Origin: Candidatus Scatomorpha stercoravium
GTDB taxonomy: Bacteria; Bacillota; Clostridia; Oscillospirales; Oscillospiraceae
Direction: 5' to 3'
Assembly (NCBI GenBank): GCA_018716005.1
Contig: DVKN01000119.1
Span: 1 to 10,406 of the forward strand
DNA length: 10,406 bases
Positions 6,086-10,406 of this stretch are shown here, one piece after another (the first letter of the stretch is position 1; each line of letters opens with the position of its first letter). The position numbers were made by a program, and so were the translations under genes. The notes beneath the pieces are model-generated. The model saw only the letters and a program-made list of their open reading frames with translations, was not told the origin of the DNA and did not search any database.

Positions 6086-6105
6086 TTCTCAGCCGGCGCT
6101 GAGAA
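6086..6105. repeat. 8-bp inverted repeat just after the acoR stop
   Basis: TTCTCAGC (6086-6093) and GCTGAGAA (6098-6105) are perfect complements around a 4-base spacer. They sit 7-26 bases past the acoR stop, immediately before the main terminator. No U-run follows. It may be an accessory 3' hairpin protecting the acoR message. Confidence 0.5.
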
Positions 6106-6112
6106 TCGCGCT

Positions 6113-8047
6113 TCACTGCCGCGAGCCGCGCAGGTCGATGCCGTAGCGCTTGATGCGGCGGTAGAGCGTGGCGCGGCTGACGCCCAGGCGCTCCGCGGCC
6201 TTTTCCACGTCCCCGCCGCAGAGCGTGAGCGCGGCGAGGATCTCCCCGCTCTCGGCGGGCGCCTCGGCGCTGGGGGCGGGGGCGTCGCCCACCGCCAGGG
6301 GCAGGCTCTGCGCGCCAAGGACACTCTCCGGCGTGGAGTAGAAGGCGCGTTCGACGCCGTTTTGCAGCTCGCGCACGTTGCCGGGCCAGCCGTAGGCCAG
6401 CAGGCCCTCGAGGAAGTCCTCGGACATGGACTTGGCCTGCGAGGGGTCGCGGCCGTTCAGCCGTGCGAGGAAGCGCTCGGCGCAGACGCGGATGTCCCCC
6501 GGCCGCGAGCGCAGCGGCGGTATCTCCAGCCGCAGGACGTTCAGGCGGTAATAGAGGTCATCCCGGAAGTGTCCGGAGGCGGCCAGCTCGCCCAGCCGCC
6601 GGTTGGTGGAGGAGATGATGCGGATGTCGAGCTCCATCTCCTGCTGCCCGCCGAGGCGGGTGACGCGGTGCGTCTCCACCGCGCGCAGCAGCTTGGGCTG
6701 GAACTCCAGCGGCAGGGCGCTGATCTCGTCAAGGAAGAGGGTGCCGCCGTGGGCGAGCTCGAATTTGCCGGGGCTGCCCCCGCGGGAGGGCGCTCCGGGC
6801 AGGGCGCCGGATTCATAGCCGAAGAGCTCGGCGTCCAGCATGTCCCGGTGGAGGGAGGCGCAGTTGACGGCCACGAAGGGGCCGGAGGCGCGGCTGCCGG
6901 CGTTGTGTATGGCCTGGGCGATGAGCTCCTTGCCCGTGCCGCTCTCGCCCTCGATGAGGATGTTGCCGTCGTAATGCGCATAGCGCGCGGCCAGGGAGAC
7001 GGTCTTTTTCATCTCCGGGTCGGCGGCGAAGATGTCGTCGAAGGTGTAGAGCGCGCGGTTGCCACTGAGCTTGTTGACAGAGGCGATGAGGTGCTTCTGC
7101 CGCTTGAGCACCACGTTCAGCGTGGGCGTGCCGAGCGCGCTCGCGCTGGTGATGGCGGCCGAACAGCGCACGATGCCCTCCGCCGTGGCCACGCGCAGGT
7201 CGTCGGCGTAAAAGCCGCCCTCGCGCCGCCAGGGGCGCGCGTTCCAGTCCAGGTCCGGCAGCAGGGCGCGCACGTCCAGCTCGCCTATCTGCCCGCCGTC
7301 CAGCCCCAGCAGCTCGCCCGCGGCGCTGTTGGCCCAGACGGGGCGCAGGTTCTCGCCCAGCAGGAGGATGCTGTCCGCGCTGCCCTCCAGCGCGGAGCGC
7401 ATGAGCTCGGCGCTGTGCAGCAGCGAGAGCTTGCCCTCGATGCCGATGGCCGCCGAGAGCACCACGGCCAGCGTGTGGTCGTGGACGTCCGCCGCCTCGC
7501 CGGACATGTTCAGGCAGCCGACGATCTCCCCGTTCTCGCCGTGGATGGGCGCGGCGGAGCAGGTCCAGCCGTGGTGCGTGCGGCAGTAGTGCTCCGCGCC
7601 GGCCATCTGGATGGCGGTGTTGGAGTCGAGCGCCACGCTGATGGCGTTGGTGCCCACGCTGTTGTTGTCCCAGAGCGCGCCGGGGACGAAGCGCAGGTCC
7701 TCCGTCATGGCCATGATGCGCTCGTCGCCCATCGTCTCCAGCACATAGCCCACGCTGTCCGTCAGCACCATCAGGAAGCCCGTGCGGCGCACGATGTCGA
7801 AAACGCTCTGCATGATGGGCATGGCCACGTCGATGAGTTCGGCGTTGGCCTCGCGGATGCTGCGGAAGACCTCGTCGTCCACGCGCCGGCCGCGGCCGCC
7901 GATGGGGTTGACGCCCGCGGCCCTGCACCGCCGCCAGCCCTCCGCCACGGCGGGCTGCACGGAGGGGTCCATCTCCCCTTCGTAGACGAACTTCGCCCAT
8001 ATCTCTTCCAGCTTTCGCAGGTCCTTCACTTTATGTGTCCCCCTCAT
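6113..8047 (-). CDS. acoR: AcoR-type AAA+ enhancer-binding transcriptional regulator with altered GAFTGA loop (GALPGA)
   Basis: This is the presumed activator of the acetoin genes. Domains of the 644 residues: GAF-type sensor about 65-205 (NNSVGTNAISVAL, HYCRTHHGWTCSAAPI); PAS-like region about 215-310; AAA+ ATPase about 338-565 with Walker A GESGTGKE (367-374), Walker B GGTLFLDE (434-441), sensor I IISSTNRR (478-484 region), arginine-finger segment FRDDLYYRL (494-502) and YGWPGNVREL (552-561); Fis-type helix-turn-helix 601-636 (LGVSRATLYRRIKRYGID). The ATPase looks intact, but the loop that must contact sigma-54, GAFTGA, reads GALPGA at 414-419, replacing the key Phe-Thr pair. With sigma-A promoters at both likely targets, this suggests sigma-54-independent action. 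The first ATG lacks a ribosome binding site. A GTG at codon 7 (8029) follows GAGGGGG by about 9 bases and is the better start. It has its own promoter and terminator. Confidence 0.9.
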   Translation of the reverse strand: MRGTHKVKDLRKLEEIWAKFVYEGEMDPSVQPAVAEGWRRCRAAGVNPIGGRGRRVDDEVFRSIREANAELIDVAMPIMQSVFDIVRRTGFLMVLTDSVGYVLETMGDERIMAMTEDLRFVPGALWDNNSVGTNAISVALDSNTAIQMAGAEHYCRTHHGWTCSAAPIHGENGEIVGCLNMSGEAADVHDHTLAVVLSAAIGIEGKLSLLHSAELMRSALEGSADSILLLGENLRPVWANSAAGELLGLDGGQIGELDVRALLPDLDWNARPWRREGGFYADDLRVATAEGIVRCSAAITSASALGTPTLNVVLKRQKHLIASVNKLSGNRALYTFDDIFAADPEMKKTVSLAARYAHYDGNILIEGESGTGKELIAQAIHNAGSRASGPFVAVNCASLHRDMLDAELFGYESGALPGAPSRGGSPGKFELAHGGTLFLDEISALPLEFQPKLLRAVETHRVTRLGGQQEMELDIRIISSTNRRLGELAASGHFRDDLYYRLNVLRLEIPPLRSRPGDIRVCAERFLARLNGRDPSQAKSMSEDFLEGLLAYGWPGNVRELQNGVERAFYSTPESVLGAQSLPLAVGDAPAPSAEAPAESGEILAALTLCGGDVEKAAERLGVSRATLYRRIKRYGIDLRGSRQ

Positions 8048-8050
8048 GTG

Positions 8051-8086
8051 TAAAAGGCCGGGGGCGCCGCAACAGGCGCTCCCGGC
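8051..8086 (-). terminator. Terminator-like hairpin in the acoR leader (attenuator, lplA terminator or 5' stabiliser)
   Basis: On the minus strand GCCGGGAGCGCC (8086-8075) pairs with GGCGCCCCCGGC (8068-8057): 12 bp with one A-C mismatch and a 6-base loop, followed by CTTTT. It begins at about the predicted acoR transcription start and ends just before the start codon. It could end lplA readthrough, attenuate acoR, or protect the 5' end. Confidence 0.6.
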
Positions 8087-8092
8087 ACTCTC

Positions 8093-8121
8093 ATTATACC
8101 GTCCGCGCAGCGCTTTGGCAA
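8093..8121 (-). promoter_or_regulatory. Sigma-A promoter of acoR
   Basis: On the minus strand TTGCCA (8121-8116) and TATAAT (8098-8093) are separated by 17 bp, with an expected start near 8086. The spacing and -10 hexamer are the same as at the aco operon promoter, and the 16-bp element lies 14 bp upstream in both. Confidence 0.75.
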
Positions 8122-8135
8122 CAAGCGCCGCGCTG

Positions 8136-8151
8136 TTCTCAAATTTTCAGC
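8136..8151. promoter_or_regulatory. 16-bp repeated element, copy 2 (candidate operator at acoR)
   Basis: TTCTCAAATTTTCAGC is identical to 5952-5967 and sits 14 bp upstream of the acoR -35 hexamer. This suggests autoregulation by AcoR or a second regulator common to both units. The overlapping 8142-8156 also matches a CodY-box consensus (AATTTTCWGAAAATT) at 13 of 15 positions, while copy 1 matches at only 9 of 15. Confidence 0.65.
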
Positions 8152-8173
8152 ATATTTTACAGAAATTTTGAGA
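8137..8173. repeat. Imperfect inverted repeat around the acoR upstream element
   Basis: TCTCAAATTTTC (8137-8148) and GAAATTTTGAGA (8162-8173) are reverse complements at 11 of 12 positions with a 13-bp spacer. The second arm is a nearly complete inverted copy of the 16-bp element and could be a second half of a regulator site, absent at the aco operon promoter. Confidence 0.5.
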
Positions 8174-8231
8174 CGGGATTGTATTTTATGCAGACGCCCC
8201 TCGCCAAAGCGGCGCATTTGAGACAAAACAT

Positions 8232-9212
8232 TCAGAACATGAGCGAGAGCAGCTCCTCCGCGCCCATGCCGCCGAGCATGGGCGGCAGGTCCAGCGGCGC
8301 GAGCGCCGCCGCGACGGCCGCGCGCTCGAAGGGCGCGCCGCGCAGGGCCTCCTCGGCCGGCGTACAGGGGACGACGGCCAGGAAATCGCCGCTGATGCGC
8401 GCGGCGCGTATCACGCCCTCCTCCACGTCCAGCGAGACGGCCAGCGTCCCCGCGGCGAAGCGCCGCTCATTGCTGAAGCCGAAGAGCGGCGCGCGGCCCC
8501 AGGTCCAGTCCGGCGAGCGGTATTTTTCCTCCGCCAGGCGCTCCACGGCGGCGAGCTCGCCGTCCGTGAGGCGCTCGCGCTCCAGCCCCGACCTGCCCAG
8601 CGCGGCGAGCAGGGCGGAGCGGAAGCCCGCCAGCGTGGCCCCCGGCGGCAGGTAGTCGCGTATCTGCCCCACGCGCGAGCGCACGCTTTTGGCGGCCTTG
8701 CTCTCGAACTTCCCCGGGCCGGGGCGCAGCACGGCGGACATCGTCTCGCTGTCCGTCTCAAAGAGCAGCGTGCCGTGGTGCAGCACGCGCCCGCCGGAGA
8801 GGCGCTGCGCCGTGCCGGAGACCTTGCGGCCCTCCACGGCGATGTCGTTGCGGCCCGTCACCTCCGCCGGCACGCCCAGCGAGCGCAGCGCGGCGCAGAC
8901 GGGCTGCATGAAGCGCGCCAGGCTGAGCGCGGCGGCGTCCCCGGCGTCGCCGATGAGCGAGTAGTTGAGGTTGCCCGCGTCGTGATAGACGGCCCCGCCG
9001 CCCGTGGAGCGGCGCACGACGGCGATGCCGTGCGCGGCGGCGTACTCAGTATCCACCTCCGCGGCGGCGATCTGGTTGAGGCCGATGACGGCGGTGGGGG
9101 CGTTCTGCCAGAGCAGCAGGTAGTCCCCCTCCCGCCGGCGCTCGAGCACCAGCTCCTCAAAGGCGAGGTTGTAGGCGGGGTCGGTGGAATCCGTCTCAAG
9201 ATAGCGCAGCAT
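8232..9212 (-). CDS. lplA: Lipoate--protein ligase A
   Basis: The enzyme activates free lipoate with ATP to lipoyl-AMP and transfers it to the lysine of lipoyl domains, here most likely AcoC and the lipoyl domain of the following protein. The 326-residue protein has the family signature RRSTGGGAVYHD at 67-78, GNLNYSL at 80-86, and the catalytic lysine K130 in EGRKVSGTAQR. The C-terminal accessory domain follows (about 225-326), including SPDWTWGRAP, a full-length two-domain LplA arrangement. The ATG has GGAGG 6 bases upstream (9219-9223) and its own promoter at 9240-9268. That promoter lacks the 16-bp element shared by acoR and the aco operon, so lplA is probably expressed independently. Isoleucine codons appear mostly ATC, as in acoR. 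Its position next to acoR fits a lipoate supply role for the acetoin complex. Confidence 0.93.
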   Translation of the reverse strand: MLRYLETDSTDPAYNLAFEELVLERRREGDYLLLWQNAPTAVIGLNQIAAAEVDTEYAAAHGIAVVRRSTGGGAVYHDAGNLNYSLIGDAGDAAALSLARFMQPVCAALRSLGVPAEVTGRNDIAVEGRKVSGTAQRLSGGRVLHHGTLLFETDSETMSAVLRPGPGKFESKAAKSVRSRVGQIRDYLPPGATLAGFRSALLAALGRSGLERERLTDGELAAVERLAEEKYRSPDWTWGRAPLFGFSNERRFAAGTLAVSLDVEEGVIRAARISGDFLAVVPCTPAEEALRGAPFERAAVAAALAPLDLPPMLGGMGAEELLSLMF

Positions 9213-9239
9213 GGGGCACCTCCGGCATCAGATGGCAAC

Positions 9240-9268
9240 AGTATAGGCCAAAGCGCGGCCGATGGCAA
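9240..9268 (-). promoter_or_regulatory. Sigma-A promoter of lplA
   Basis: TTGCCA (9268-9263) and TATACT (9245-9240) on the minus strand have a 17-bp spacer, with an expected start near 9233 and a leader of about 20 bases. The -35 hexamer overlaps the end of the U-tract of the preceding terminator, a compact arrangement. Confidence 0.7.
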
Positions 9269-9312
9269 GAAAAAAGACAAAGGCGCCCGGCCCTTGCGGG
9301 AACGGACGCCTT
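9266..9312 (-). terminator. Intrinsic terminator of the htrA-type gene
   Basis: On the minus strand AAGGCG (9312-9307) pairs with CGCCTT (9285-9280). The inner stem continues with a G-U pair and three further pairs, then CCC/GGG around a 4-base loop. It is followed by TTTGTCTTTTTTCTT, a clear U-tract. It lies about 107 bases after the htrA stop; the stretch 9313-9418 between them shows no supported gene. Confidence 0.8.
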
Positions 9313-9418
9313 CGCTAAAGAGAGGGGAAAACAATAAGAGAGGAGTAAAAGTGAAAGATGAATGGAAACTGCTTATGCCTTACGATCTATGTGAACTCCC
9401 GTGGGAGGGGAGCGGCGC

Positions 9419-10406
9419 TCAGCCGATGAGGTTGCCCCAGCCGAAGTCGTAGTCGTTGTAGTAGCCGCTGCTCTCGGTGGGTGTGGTCTGGGCGTCGGCC
9501 TCCTCGGCCGGGCGCTCGCCAAAAGTGACGGTGAGGGTGATATATTCACCGCTGCGGTAGACGGTCATGTCCACCGTCTCGCCCGCGGAGTGGAAGCTCA
9601 GCTCGTTCGCCAGGTCGTCGCGGCCGCTGATGGCAAAGCCGTCCAGCTCGGTGATGACGTCGCCCACCTTCAGCCCCGCGGCCTCGGCCGCGCCGCCCTC
9701 CTCAACGGAGTAGACGAACGCGCCGGCGGGGAAGCCGTAGTACTGCTGGAACTGGCGGTCGATGTCCTGCGCGGTGATGCCCAGATAGGCGTTGCCCAGC
9801 GTCTCGCTGCTGCCGGTCTCCGCGCGCTCGATGATGTTGTTGGCGATGCGGGCCGCGTCGTCGATGGGGATGGCGAAATTGAGGCCCTCGGTGCCGGCGG
9901 TGGAGGCGCTGTCGCCCGTCTTGGCGGTGACGACGCCGATCACGTGGCCGTAGGCGTCATAGAGCGGGCCGCCGGAGTTGCCCTCGTTGACGGCGGCGTC
10001 GAACTGGAACATGTTGACGTTCGTGCTGACGTCGGTGGATATCACACGGTCGGTGGCGGAGACGATGCCGCTGGTCATGCTGTAGGCCAGCTCGCCAAGC
10101 GGGTTGCCCACGGCGTACACCGTGTCGCCCACGCTGAGGTCGCCGCTGCTGCCGAGCGTGGCGGCGCTGAGGCCGGTGGCGTCTATCTTCAGGATGGCGA
10201 TGTCGTTGTTGCGCTCAAAGCCCACGATCTGGGCCAGGTAGGTGGTGCCGTCGTGCAGCATCACGCTCACGTCGTAGCCGCCGCTGTAGGCGTCCTCGAT
10301 GACGTGGTAGTTGGTCATGATGTAGCCGTCCTCGGTGAGGATGAAGCCGCTGCCGCTGACCGCGCCGGAGACCGTCTGGCCGAACCAGTTGGTGGTGGTG
10401 ATCTCG
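9419..10406 (-). CDS. htrA: HtrA/DegP-type trypsin-like serine protease with PDZ domain, C-terminal part
   Basis: This is a quality-control protease that in this family acts outside the membrane on misfolded proteins. The gene enters from the right edge, so its N-terminus (normally a membrane anchor or signal) is not visible; the frame stays open to the edge and about 328 residues are present. Counting from the internal Met at 10318, the catalytic triad is His5 (TNYHVIEDA), Asp39 (NNDIAILK) and Ser115 (NEGNSGGPL). The upstream segment SGSGFILTEDGYI, seen before that Met, is also typical. One PDZ domain follows at about 170-275 (AYLGITAQDI, GGAAEAAGLKVGDVI), then a short acidic, Tyr-rich tail ending WGNLIG. 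The internal Met is not the true start. The gene ends at its own terminator and has no obvious link to acetoin metabolism. Confidence 0.92.
   Translation of the reverse strand, partial: EITTTNWFGQTVSGAVSGSGFILTEDGYIMTNYHVIEDAYSGGYDVSVMLHDGTTYLAQIVGFERNNDIAILKIDATGLSAATLGSSGDLSVGDTVYAVGNPLGELAYSMTSGIVSATDRVISTDVSTNVNMFQFDAAVNEGNSGGPLYDAYGHVIGVVTAKTGDSASTAGTEGLNFAIPIDDAARIANNIIERAETGSSETLGNAYLGITAQDIDRQFQQYYGFPAGAFVYSVEEGGAAEAAGLKVGDVITELDGFAISGRDDLANELSFHSAGETVDMTVYRSGEYITLTVTFGERPAEEADAQTTPTESSGYYNDYDFGWGNLIG

Noticed and set aside
6362..8053. Long open frames on the plus strand opposite acoR, acoC, lplA and the other genes
   Set aside because: They are mirror frames caused by the high third-position GC of the real genes. 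Their products are low-complexity (Ala, Gly, Arg, Val, His rich), have no family motifs and lack suitable ribosome binding sites.
8068..8083. GG-N10-GC sigma-54-like core (GGGAGCGCCTGTTGCG) upstream of acoR on the minus strand
   Set aside because: It matches only the GG, GC and TTGC parts and lies wholly inside the stem-loop of the acoR leader, downstream of a near-consensus sigma-A promoter. It probably arises from the stem sequence. A -24/-12 start mapped here would reverse this view.
9341..9452. Plus-strand small frame after AGGAG, starting GTG at 9351 (33 codons)
   Set aside because: It has a fair ribosome binding site, but no plus-strand promoter is visible, it runs into the htrA 3' end, and the product has no recognisable features.
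10316..10318. Start codon of the HtrA-type protease at the first Met in the window
   Set aside because: The frame continues to the right edge without a stop, and conserved protease sequence (SGSGFILTEDGYI) precedes this Met, so the gene is truncated by the window and does not start here.

Overview
The window carries one block of minus-strand genes from a GC-rich bacterium. Strong AGGAGG ribosome binding sites, TTGNNN-N17-TATAAT type promoters, U-tailed terminators and the acoABXC(L)-type gene order suggest a high-GC Clostridia-type Firmicute. This is an inference; Synergistota or another phylum cannot be excluded.

Layout, in the direction of transcription (high to low coordinates): the 3' part of an HtrA/DegP-type serine protease with its terminator (10406-9266); lplA, a lipoate-protein ligase with its own promoter (9268-8232); acoR, an AAA+ enhancer-binding-type regulator with its own promoter and a terminator-like leader hairpin (8151-6113), closed by an intrinsic terminator (6069-6030); then an apparent operon from a near-consensus sigma-A promoter at 5937-5909: a Lin0512-family protein of unknown function, an SDR oxidoreductase, acoA (E1 alpha), acoB (E1 beta), acoX (NAD-kinase-like), acoC (E2), and the first 47 codons of a lipoyl-domain protein, probably the E3 component AcoL, which runs off the window.

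Together the genes describe a thiamine-diphosphate- and lipoate-dependent 2-oxo-acid-dehydrogenase-type complex that most likely cleaves acetoin to acetyl-CoA and acetaldehyde. The SDR may interconvert acetoin with butanediol or diacetyl. LplA would attach lipoate to the E2 and to the lipoyl domain of the E3.

The most interesting signal is regulatory. The AcoR homologue has intact ATPase motifs, but its sigma-54 contact loop reads GALPGA instead of GAFTGA. I found no convincing -24/-12 promoter upstream of the operon. Instead the operon and acoR each have a sigma-A promoter with a 17-bp spacer, and an identical 16-bp element (TTCTCAAATTTTCAGC on the + strand) lies exactly 14 bp upstream of the -35 hexamer in both. 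The lplA promoter lacks it. This suggests an AcoR-type regulator that has left sigma-54 and controls sigma-A promoters, including its own. Other points of note are two tandem subunit-binding domains in the E2, a perfect 14-bp hairpin between acoB and acoX, and a terminator-like hairpin at the predicted 5' end of the acoR mRNA.

No tRNA, rRNA, CRISPR or insertion sequence is visible. No gap between genes exceeds 300 bases.
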